Shown piece by piece: positions 1-9,814 of a stretch of 64,000 nt of DNA. The position numbers and the translations under genes are program-made. Below the pieces are notes generated by a model, which worked only from the letters and a program-made list of their open reading frames with translations, made no database searches and was not told the origin of the DNA. This DNA comes from Limonium bicolor (lineage: Eukaryota; Streptophyta; Magnoliopsida; Caryophyllales; Plumbaginaceae): NCBI GenBank assembly GCA_023374045.1, contig CM041776.1, forward strand, positions 476,645,375-476,709,374. The letters are read 5' to 3'. How positions within the stretch are numbered: the stretch's first letter is position 1; each line of letters starts with the position of its first letter.

Positions 1-120
1 AATGGTTAGAATTGGCATGAATCATCACTAAGGGACTTAAGGAGTATAAACTATAAGTGTTGGAGGCTTTGGAGGAATTTGGCTAAGTGTTTAAAGGTGT
101 AGAAGTTGAGCATTTTGCCG

Positions 121-371
121 TGTCCGAACTTCCGTCCGGACATGGAAGTTCGGACAGGCTCTGTTGGGTAAAGGATTTTCTAATCTTCGACTGATGTCCG
201 AACTACCGTCCGAACATGGGAAGTTCGGACACACTTATTTTATTCTCTGGTTTGGCCTCGAACAGCGTCCGAACTTGGGAAGTCCGGACGCAAGTTCGGA
301 CGTTCACCAGTTTGCACCCCTAGAGCCTCGAACGGTGTCCGAACTTGGGAAGTCCGGACACAAGTTCGGAC
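121..371. repeat. array of four GTCCGAAC hairpins inside the LTR
   Basis: Four units at about 121-156, 195-230, 267-301 and 337-371 each begin with GTCCGAACT and end with AGTTCGGAC, so each can fold on itself. Other LTRs in the window carry arrays in a comparable place but with different stem sequences. Confidence 0.8.
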
Positions 372-1947
372 AAGGCACTGTATGGACAAAAATTGTTGTT
401 TTAAGGTATGGAAATGATGTGTAATGATGGGGATTGATAGGTAATGATGTTATAAGGTTGTTAAGGACAGGAGGGGTGAGTTTTAATGGTAATTAAGTGG
501 GTGAAAAGTAGTATCAAAATGTAAAAGTAAAACAAGTTGAAATGTAAAGTTATGTAACTAAGTTAACGGGGAAAGTTAAGCATTAGACATTAAATAATCA
601 AGCAAACCCCAATGTTAATAAAAACACATGTGATGTTAACAGTTGTTCGAGAATTGCTCGAGGAACATAAGTGGACGTGGTAAAGTGGACTCCGGTGACA
701 GGTATGGTTTTCTTGCAACCTGTGTCCTACCGGATTACACCGGCTTGTATGCCAATATGTTTTCTGAGTGTTTGCCACCTTGTAAGATTAAAAACATGTA
801 ATGAGTTTATAGTAATTCATTTATGTGGCGAATTTGGCCTCCGATACCATTTAACCTCAAGTATGTGTTAAACCTTAGCTAACCAAAACTAGGAACACAT
901 GAGTGATCGGTATTCGGAGTTGGCGGCCCAAACCTTGGGAACGTGTTAACCACGGCTATGTGTGAGTTAGTTGGATATTGCTGTTGTATGCAAGTGTGTG
1001 AACCTCCCTTGTGTGCTTAACTCGGTTATGATACCGTATGGTGTGTGGATGTGGTAGGCTCCATAATGGATCTCTAACTACTTATTATTAAGTGTATATG
1101 TACTAATGGGGGGTGAGGAGTCCGGTTGTTCCGGCCACGCGTGTGATGGACGGAGTCGATATCATATCCGGTTCGGCTCTCTTGGTGTATGTATAGGTGG
1201 TATTCCAATTTGGTTTCTACCTTCCCTTAGCTTATCCAAAGCTAGTTACTGACTCACGTCGGGCCACAGGGGCATACGTATGTTATTTCGGTGTGCTTGG
1301 GATTACTATATCCGACACACCTTGGGTATAAGTTAACCGTTCTATATAACCGGACGGTAACGAGGTTGGTAACGAGCTTAACATGGGATTGGTAATAATC
1401 TCTAGGCTCACTGGCATACTAACTATGGTGGAAGGTTCCTTGTGAGAACCGATTTTATGGTGTTATGTAATGTTATGGTGCTATGCAAATTCCCTTGCTA
1501 TGCTATGGTATATATATATATTGGATGTTTAAAATGATTGTGATGTTATCGTGTGTACGTCGAAACAAGAAAGGTTTGTTATGTTTTGTTATGTGAGGAA
1601 TGAGATATGTTGTAGGTTATGGAGTGTGTGGATCATGGAAATGAATCCCAAGTTGTGACAAGAGGCGTTTAAGGATAACCCGATTAATGGGTACATGTCG
1701 TTCATTAAGGAAGTAGCTCCGTTTCAGAGGAGAGCCACTCTAGGGTTTAAGGAATCGTTGGATGGTTGGTTAAGTGTGGATGTGTTGGTTATAGGTTGAG
1801 CCCATTGAGGCGAAATATTATGTGTTGTATGTTTATGGCTTGTATGCATGATTTAAATATAATCAACTGCATGCTAAGACGACAATTAGTTGTGCGTGGC
1901 CCGGTAGCATGTGGGCTGCGGGATTACCATACCAGCAAAGGTGCTGA

Positions 1948-1960
1948 GCCCCTTGGGGGC
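1948..1960 (+). promoter_or_regulatory. conserved C-run/G-run hairpin in LTR 3' part
   Basis: GCCCC, a short loop, then GGGGC. Equivalent hairpins lie at 39470-39481 (CCCCC-TC-GGGGG), 15688-15700 and in the second element B LTR, always within a block of about 100 bp shared by all the long LTRs. The stem is kept although length and loop differ. Function unknown. Confidence 0.45.
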
Positions 1961-2233
1961 CACCCTTTCTCTCCTTTTCTATTTCAGGTACAAGGAGCTG
2001 GAAGCCGTTCGAGAGTAGGACGGGGTAGATGTTTATACATGGGTAGCCATCTAAATGGCGTGAGTATGATAGGCGTAGTAAGACCGAAATTGTTATCGGC
2101 ATTAGTTTTGGATACTCGGTACAGTGGGAATGTATGTATATAATAAATGTTGAAAATGGAATGAGGACTGTATTGTGTAGTTGCTCGGGAATCTAGTCCA
2201 TCAGACCGATACAAATGTATATGAATTAGCCTT

Positions 2234-2255
2234 GTTAGCCACGTGGGTGGTTAAC
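2234..2255 (+). promoter_or_regulatory. conserved G-box hairpin near the LTR 3' end
   Basis: Arms GTTAGCCAC and GTGGTTAAC flank a GTGG loop and contain the CACGTG core. Counterparts are at 39790-39811, 15409-15430 and 24548-24569 (the last two on the minus strand). It lies roughly 90-115 bp before each LTR end. The arms co-vary between families. It could act as a DNA site (G-box) or as an RNA hairpin. Confidence 0.5.
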
Positions 2256-2346
2256 GGCGTGTAACACCATTGAATTAAGTAATGTGATGAGTTGAGTTTC
2301 CGCTGCAATGTGTTGTTAAGTGTACGGTGGTGGTTGGGGTGTTACA

Positions 2347-3787
2347 TACGTGTATGTGATTATGTGTGTTACTGCATTATTTATTTATGCACGAGCGTCC
2401 TACGGGACTAACACTACGTCGACTATAGATCGACTTATATAAACATACATATGCGTTTATTGTGATGACATGACGGTTACTTGATATAATACCATTAGTA
2501 TTAATATTAAGTATAAGGTAACCTAAGTAAAACACTTAGGAACGAGTCACGACATTGTCGGTCTCTAGAGCATGGATCTCGAACATGAATATAACCTAGA
2601 TTACTTCTAGGTAATGCCTGAGACCCATTGGGCAGCTAACTAATAATTATATTCTCCATAAGACTAAGAGCATATCTTAAGCATTATGAGAGAGAGAGAT
2701 GGTGTGAGTTGAGGTGAGGAATCCAGTGTAGTTTACGAACTACCTGGTTGCGCATTGTGATCACTGAGGGGTTCCCGATCGGGTTCCGCTCCAGGTTTAT
2801 ACCCAACGAGCCCTATTTGGATCGTGGGTCAGGTGGCTACGGCCTTTAGATGGACACCTTACAAGGCAAAGTGAATAGTCAGGGGCCTCCGGACCTCTGG
2901 CGAAATGAGAACCTTTGTGTGTATGGGAGGACTACTGTCCATGGTGAGGTTATCGGGTTGTCCTAACTTGACGCCCAACTGGTAAATTAATAATTTAACA
3001 TGGTTTGGATGGATGGGGCCTTGAAGGCCAAGGTAAATTAAATATAGAAACCGTTCGCTACGGCGATTGTACATTGTACATTATACTGCAATTATTCGAT
3101 ATGTTTGATATACAATTGTTGTTTGTTACATGTTATGATTGATTGAATTGGATGGATGGTTAAGTGTTTATTAATGTTTGGATGGATGATCAAGTATATT
3201 TATGCATGTATATTACAGTATTGATTATAACTGTAAAATGGTAAAGCATGAAACCAATCTAATAATAAGATGGTTAAAATGACTAAGTGACCATTAGGGT
3301 CCAGGCCCGGCATACTCAGCGTTTAAAATGACTAAGTGACCATTATGGTCCAGGCCCGGAATACTCAGCGTTTATCGCTGATACTACACTCATTGCAGGT
3401 CGATGATCATTGTCGAAGCCGAAGTGCGGGAACAGGGTAGTTAGGGATTACTTTAATTACCGCACATAGAGTTTGTTTGTATAACAATGTTGTACAGGAA
3501 TTGTATTATGGTACGGTTATGTATAATCGGGATTGGGTAGATGCTCACTTGTCGATGTTTATGAGTATGGACTTAGTATGATGTATAGGAATATTCTCGT
3601 TATCACAGCGGTTAGCAGTTTGTTTTGTTGGTTGTTGGATATAGTTTGGCTTCGTTACTCGCATGGGCGAGTAATGGCCGGTGACACCCGTGTGAGTATT
3701 GTTGTTATTATTTGTTCTTCCGCTGTAAGACGTTTTATTTATTGCTACGTGAGAGATTATTACGTGTTTATGGAGAGGAGTGTTACA
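2347..3787 (+). repeat. 3' part of the 5' LTR of element A
   Basis: The segment ends in GTGTTACA at 3787 and is followed after 4 bases by a primer binding site, which fixes it as the end of a plus-strand 5' LTR. Its left part is cut by the LTR ending at 2346. It contains an exact-order 49-bp tandem duplication at 3274-3371 and a GGGTTCCCGATCGGGTTCC stretch near 2770. It differs in sequence from the LTR at 1-2346 but shares the terminus and the TTCCGCTG block. No gene seen. Confidence 0.75.
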
Positions 3788-3791
3788 AAAG

Positions 3792-3819
3792 TGGTATCAG
3801 AGCGGAGTACCGCTCTGAT
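3792..3819 (+). promoter_or_regulatory. PBS (initiator tRNA-Met type) folded into a hairpin
   Basis: TGGTATCAGAGCGG at 3792-3805 matches the usual plant PBS for initiator methionine tRNA. From 3796 the sequence ATCAGAGCGG, loop AGTA, CCGCTCTGAT forms a perfect 10-bp stem, so most of the PBS can pair with bases just downstream. Element B has the same structure with a compensated base pair. Confidence 0.85.
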
Positions 3820-6086
3820 GACGAGAAAATAGGTTAAGACAGGGTAACACCCCAATTTTCAGACCTAATTTTTTTTCCTTTTTGTGAACAATACAGCGGA
3901 AGACTTCAAACACTACAACCCGGGGGTGCTACCGCCATACTCACTCATTAGCGAGTGCTAAGGCTAACTATCACTATCTCTTCCAAATTAAGTTATACTT
4001 TTAAACCATTATATATCCAGAATATATCCACAACTTATATAGACTTACATCAACATTATTAGCTTACACAAACTGTTTAACCCTTTAAGGGAATAATTAC
4101 AACGCCCTCTAACTTCAATCTTTATTCCTCTTTAGCTCCACTATCTCACGCAACTTCATGCCTAACGGGAAACATCGTCCTTGTTGTACCTGTGGTCAGT
4201 CATACAATCACAGAAAAAAGACCACAGGGCATAACGCCAAAATCAGCAACGCTGAGTAACTCCCATCACAACATGTGAAATACATTTTACCTTGTAAAAC
4301 TTCAAGATTTCATAAACATAGCAACAAAGGTAGTGGAACACTACAACCATGTTAACAGGATAATAGCATAGCACAATCACAATAGGGTCAACACATAAAA
4401 ACCACAGATTAGCACCACCTGCTGTTTACCTTAGCATAAGGTGCATAAATGATCATTCAAAATATTATCAAGTATCACTCACCAAAACAATCAAAATCAG
4501 TTAGTAGGCCGTGTAACCAATGTTAAGATCCACTGAGTATAACCTCCAAAACCATGTTAAAATTTCCACCTGTCCTCGGGCAATCGGTCTTTCGACATAG
4601 AGCACTAACACTCTCGACCCCTCGGATAATTCACCTCACCCCATGTCCTTAAGTGTGCACACCCACTATGAATCATCAGTCCATAGAGTAGATCATGATG
4701 GCTTAGCTCCAATACATTGGTAGGAGCAAATAATAAAAGACCCCAATACATTGGTAGGGGCAGTCTTAGTAAACTCCAATACATTGGTAGGAGTAATATT
4801 TCATAAACACATTACCACTTGGATTAGGCACAACCTTGCCATACACCTCACTTCCATATTCATAAACACAAGATAAATCAACACATAAAGTCAATATAAT
4901 CACTATAGTAATTGCTGGATAGAAATAGCATCACAACAGTAAACATCATTATCCATGGTAAACACCTGTACATTTAAGTACATCTCATCAAAACACCAAA
5001 TTCATCAAGCCAAGTATACACATAGCTTCACATAACCAATATAAACCACAATGGTCTTTATGACACAAGGAAATCAATCCACACAAGCACACCCTTCTCG
5101 GCCAAGCATAACAACAATGATGAACAACTATAATTTTACAGTCGATTTCCAAGGTAACTAATCAACAATCACTTTAACAGATGGTTAGGAACTTCCTTGC
5201 CTCATCCATTACTTAAAAGTCAATAAAATACAAATTATAACGTCATAAAAGGTGAGTACAACCAGCCGGAACATTCATTGAACAGAAACAATACAATATC
5301 AGTGTTCACAATTCACCACTGTAACAATTTATACACATTTGTACTTTCAGACAAATTCACTGAGTTTACCTAAACCAAATTGTCAATCAGCTTCATATGG
5401 TTATTATAAACCTCATTGATCTCAAATACACAAAGATTTAACTATCCAAGTAACATACTGCACCTGACTGTATAAAACAATAACAATGACGTTTACCGAT
5501 TTACAATCGGTTTTCTTAGTAACTAGCCTAGTGATTCAACCATCTTCTTACCTTTATGCAGATACAACACAAGTTACTACACCTTAAATAAACAGCAACC
5601 AACACGTTGGGCAGAATCAACTCAAAACCGTACATGTATATCATTTTACAACAAACATAAGTATATAATTGTTTAAGACCATATGGCCGAACCATATGTA
5701 CGCATATCATAGTATACGTCAACTCATATATAGTCTAAATATTATTATATAATTGATTCCATGATACCTTAACCTCTTGCTCAAAGTATAATAATTAACT
5801 AACTACTCTAAATCTGTCAATTCAAGTACATATGCGCGTACAACTTATATACTCCAAACATTTGAGTTTGAACAGGACTATTCTAAAACTGATAGTAATA
5901 TATTTGCTCATATAAAATATGTAGTTGATATAACACATGTGTGGACTATAGGTTGTACAAACTCATACAACACACTAAACTAATTACCGGTCACATAAAT
6001 GATTTTACAACACTATTCTTTCTTCTTCTACTTCAATTTCTACTTGTGCAGCTTGCTATCTAATATCAGCCGTATAGTATGCTGTA

Positions 6087-6104
6087 TTTTTTTTTTTTTT
6101 TTTT
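6087..6104 (-). repeat. 18-T run (poly(A) on the minus strand)
   Basis: An uninterrupted run of T at the 3' side of the minus-strand gene fragment. It could be the poly(A) tail of a retrocopied transcript. I found no matching short direct repeats on both sides, so the retrocopy reading is unproven. Confidence 0.5.
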
Positions 6105-6239
6105 GATCAGGGGGCTACATAGGTAGCTAAATATGACCAGGCATGGTCTAATCAGCTTAGGAGAAGTCCTAGCCAAGAGGGACTATAGCAGTCACATAAC
6201 CAACATAGAAAAAAAAAACAAAACAAACAAGTTGAAACG

Positions 6240-7077
6240 ATAGTTTTTGCCCATAGAATCGGGCCAACTTCACAGCAATCCTTTATGCTGTTGCGAACAG
6301 CGAAGAACCTGGACTTTGGGCTCATTTCCATATCCATCCAACCCATCAAACTGGATAGAACTCAGCCCCAAGATCAACTACATAATAGTAACAAATCTGT
6401 CCCATATAAAACCGCAAAACAATACTTAGAAAAACAGATTTTGAAAGCTTGTCGTTCAAGGTAATTACCTGATTTCTTCCAGCTATTTTCTTGCTAAATA
6501 TTTGAGGATTCTACACGTAAATGATCCTCCTTCCTTCTCTTAAAATATCCTAGCAGTTGGACCTTTAATTCCCTTCCCAAAGCTGGCACCAATACAACAC
6601 AGCAGCAGATAAAAACACCCAAAAATTCACTAGTGAAGAGATCCAGTGAAGAGGGGTCATAGTCAAAGCCTTGGAGAAAGCGGAAGATATCATCTAGACC
6701 TGCCTTGGGTGGTATTCCTTGAATTACCACATATTTCCCATTGTAGAATTCAACCGCATCCCATTCCTCCTTTGCGGACCTTTCTAGTCTGTAAAATCGC
6801 CCCTTCTTAACAAGTGACTTAACCGCATCACCATAATATTGTGCGGGAAATTGTACTAGCAAGTATACTGGATTGAGCAGCCTGGGCTGGGCGTTTGGAG
6901 AAAGGAGTCAATTGATGAATGGGAGTTCTGAGAAGGCGGCTCATTTGCAGTTCCTGCTTCGGTCCAAAATGTTCTAAGATACTTCACGCCTTGAAGCAGA
7001 GATGCGTTGCCGCGGCCAGGGTGTATGCTTGACAGAAGAGGTTGGCAAGCTCTGTGAGCTGCTTTGAAGAGATTCAT
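6240..7077 (-). pseudogene. captured host gene fragment, RNA-binding-like protein (decayed)
   Basis: Two open stretches on the minus strand look like ordinary plant protein, not retrotransposon. The first starts with an ATG at 7077 (MNLFKAAHRACQP...) and runs to about 6860, with a basic, Ser-rich N-terminus that could be an organelle-targeting region. The second, about 6860-6600, includes LVQFPAQYYGDAV, KGRFYRLERSAKEEWD and YVVIQGIPPKAGLDDI, the kind of beta-alpha-beta pattern seen in RRM-like plant proteins. From memory it resembles an uncharacterised plant family with an alpha-beta plait fold; this is not verified. The sequence between the two stretches is missing, the frame shifts near 6860, and the region after 6600 reads into what may be an intron. 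A weaker match may continue near 6240-6350. It lies inside the solo LTR in the same orientation and ends upstream of an 18-T run. Confidence 0.45.
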
Positions 7078-7509
7078 TTCTAACACCCCTCTAATCTAAC
7101 TTTTTACATTGTCGGTTTTTATACCCCCTGCACCCGGTTGTTCCTATACTAATCTAATCTATTTTTTTTTAACCGCCTCATATAGGGGATGATGAAGACG
7201 TTCTTATCTGCTGACAACACTAAGCTATTGTGTTGGCTGATTTAAGTTCATGACAACAAGGAGAGATTCATTACTGATGGAATGAATATAAGTTCGAGAT
7301 TGAAAATCGGCAGATAAGACCGATCACATTTATTCCATGCAATCATCTTTTGATTCTTATCCCACTATGATATAATTTCAATGATAGTTAATCCATATCC
7401 ATACTAATGCTATGGTAATGGTGCGCCGACTATATCTAAAAACAATTGATTAGTTATCCAATACCACTATTATGTCAAGAGAATAAACTAGTTAATTATA
7501 TATATCTAC

Positions 7510-7626
7510 AACCGGTAATATAAACTTAACATTTCACTGTAACAATGGCACATTTTAATATTACAGTCGGTAATATAAATTTAACATGTCACTGTAAAAA
7601 TGACACGTTTAATATTACAGTCGGTC
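7510..7626. repeat. short tandem repeat (about 55 bp, two units plus a distant third)
   Basis: Units containing GTAATATAAA, TTAACAT, CACTGTAA and ATTACAGTCGGT are repeated head to tail, with a related piece at about 8095-8150. It belongs to the solo LTR. Confidence 0.6.
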
Positions 7627-7708
7627 ACTTTTACCAATAAGCTAGGATATAATAATAATGGATAAGGCTAAAATAATTAGGCAAGCTATATACATATACA
7701 CAAGTAAC

Positions 7709-7754
<46 letters not shown>

Positions 7755-8045
7755 ATATAGCGATCCAGGCAACATATGTTTACACAACGATTTCGTAGGC
7801 AATATATTTATATTATATTTAAGCGATTCAGCTAATACATATATACAAGCGATTCGTACCCATATTTATATTAACAATTTAGTAAGTATATATATATATA
7901 TATATATATATAGATATAATATATATATACGATTTGGTACGTACTGTATGCGTATATTATAAATAGTTTAGTAATGTAATGTATACATATATTTAGACAG
8001 TTTCGTAAGCAATATATACATATATATATAAACAGTTTAATAATG
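7709..8045. repeat. AT dinucleotide microsatellites and degenerate AT-rich minisatellite
   Basis: Long AT runs at about 7712-7752 and 7886-7915 are separated by repeated words such as GCGATTC and TTTAGTAAG with ATATAT spacers. No coding signal. Confidence 0.8.
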
Positions 8046-8427
8046 TACTGTGCTGGCAAGTTTGCTTGCGATGATGATGGCTAACTATGTACATTTACAG
8101 CCGGTAATATAAACTTAGCATATCACTGTAATATTAACAGTCGGTATCTATAGCGGTTATAATACATGTATACATGTCTACAATTTTCACACATAAAATA
8201 ACAAAGAAGGTATATTTTGTAACTAGGATTTTCCAGGGTGTTTCAGACAGTGAGCTTAGGACTTGGGAAATTACGGAAAACGTTTGTGAGGTACGAGACG
8301 ACTCGTCTTAAAAGATATTGTGTTTAGTAACACAAATTGCGTGATATGTTAGCCGTTAAGGCAATTCAATATCTACTGGTTGTGTACGGTAAATTACCGA
8401 GTATTTATGTGACATACTGTACTACAG

Positions 8428-9814
8428 ATGTCTGGGGGAACTAGAGGGCGTGGTACCGGTAGAGGTGGAGGCGGTGACCCCGTGATTCCAGGAGTTGCAG
8501 AGACGATTGCTGTTGTTCTCGCACATCTTGGTACTCAGATTGGAGGAACACCAGCCCACCCGCCACAGCCCAGGGAGACGAACTGGCTGAAGTCAGTTAC
8601 CGAGACCCGACCACCTACATATTCTGGGGAGCTAGACCCCGTAGCCTTTGAGCGTTTCATAGTTGAACATGAGAAGGCCTACGAAGCTTTGCAAGTACCT
8701 GCTGACAAGAAGGTCGTCATTGCTGCTTTCTATCTGAAGGATGCAGCCAGCACTTGGTGGTGGTTGGTCAAGGACCATCACCTGGCTACGCCCGACTTTT
8801 CGTGGGCTGCCTTTGTCGAGTTGCTGAGGGGGAAGTACTATCCGGCACATCTCAAGCAGAAGAAGCGCCGTGAGTTTGAGACATTATCCCAGGGAGGTCT
8901 GACCGTGGATGAGTACTACGCTCGATTCATTGGTCTGCTGGACTTCATCCCCGGAGTTGATTACTCAGAGACCGTGAAGGTCGAGAAGTTCCGGGGGATT
9001 GTTGTTTCGCATCCAGATGGCGATGGGTGCTACCCTCTATTCTACCATCCAGGTATAAACATGAAAGCCATAAATTCTTTACTTACTACATTACCGATTA
9101 ACTTTGTGAGAACTTACTAATGAGATTCCAAGAGTGTTATGACGCTGCCTCGAGGACGGAGCTAATGCTCCAGACTCGGGAAGAGACTCTCGGGACTAAG
9201 AAGAGAAAGAACCCCGAGGGAGAGTCTGAGGGTGCAGGAGCATCTCCAGGCGATAGCCAGAAGAAGGGAAAGTAAGGACTTATCCCATTCTAAACTACTT
9301 ATCATATTAAATACCTTATGAATGCTGACCCGAAACCTTAAACAGGAAATTCTTTCAGAAGAAAGGGCAGCAGGGTCACCAGGGAGAGCCCGTCCTTCGG
9401 TTGACCGGCCCAGCTATAGATGCTCAGCCTCTGAGATCTGCTCCTCCTAAGGGTGAGAACGCCTACCTCTTAAATTAAATTGTAACCTTAACCTTTATAT
9501 AATCAGATTTTAACTTAAACTAAATGCTACCATCAGGCACCGGACAGCCCCAGCGCCATTTCTATTGCAAGCGTTGTGGGAAGGATCATCCTAGGGTCGA
9601 CTGCAGCGGCCGCAAAGTTGAGTGTCGGTGCTGCAAGAAAGAGGGCCACCGGGAGTTCGAGTGTTGGATGAACCCCGAGAGCCGTAACTACAGGCCACCA
9701 AGGAATACTCAGAAGACCTCAGTTAGAGGATCTGGAGTACCACGAGGCGGTCAGGATGGCCAGACATCTTCTGATGCTGGAGCCCAGAGAGGCAAGGGAG
9801 TAGATAGGGCATGA
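8428..9814 (+). CDS. gag: Gag protein of element A, reading frame interrupted by three GT-AG introns
   Basis: Gag is the structural protein that packages retrotransposon RNA. The first ATG (8428) opens a Gly/Arg-rich N-terminus. A Ty3/gypsy-type retrotrans_gag core follows, with PPTYSGELDPVAFERF near residue 58, AASTWWWLV near 109 and LTVDEYYARFIGLLDF near 155. The frame then breaks three times, each time at an AT-rich segment bounded by GT and AG: 9027-9124 (98 bp), 9272-9345 (74 bp) and 9453-9536 (84 bp). Joining 8428-9026, 9125-9271, 9346-9452 and 9537-9814 gives 1131 nt, one 376-residue frame without stops. Exon 2 supplies the expected ECYDAASRTELML helix. Exon 4 carries two zinc knuckles, CKRCGKDHPRVDC and CRCCKKEGHREFEC. 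The second and third introns have good splice consensus (GTAAGG/ACAG and GTGAGA/TCAG). The first has a weaker donor (GTGCTA), and a better donor nearby would not keep the frame. No protease or pol follows. Confidence 0.75.

Larger units (their letters stand above)
1..2346 (+). repeat. 3' part of a long chromovirus-like LTR (truncated by window edge)
   Basis: The segment ends in GGGGTGTTACA, the same terminus as the solo LTR ending at 39903 and (reverse complement) the LTRs starting at 15316 and 24455. Shared blocks in the same order include a motif with TTTTCTTGCA and ACCGG..CACCGGCTTGT near 705-760, a GC-rich block near 1885-1965, a G-box hairpin near 2234 and TTCCGCTG about 45 bp before the end. 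No PBS follows 2346, so this is probably a solo LTR, or an element end, inserted into the LTR that resumes at 2347. Its left end and target duplication lie outside the window. No coding region is supported in it. Confidence 0.8.
3843..8245 (-). mobile_element. solo LTR (4.4 kb) with target duplication GACAG
   Basis: The minus-strand LTR begins TGAAACACCC (plus-strand GGGTGTTTCA ending at 8245) and ends GGGGTGTTACC (plus GGTAACACCCC from 3843), close to the TGAAATACCCC...GGGGTGTTACA pattern of the other long LTRs. GACAG is present on both sides, at 3838-3842 and 8246-8250. No internal region or second LTR accompanies it, so it is a solo LTR inserted in the leader of element A. It contains a host gene fragment (6240-7077), AT microsatellites and short tandem repeats. 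3850-6080 is otherwise AT-rich DNA in which I see no gene. Confidence 0.75.

Noticed and set aside
6087..7200. Clean processed pseudogene with poly(A) and target duplication
   Set aside because: No matching short direct repeats were found at both ends, part of the coding region is missing, and intron-like sequence seems present.
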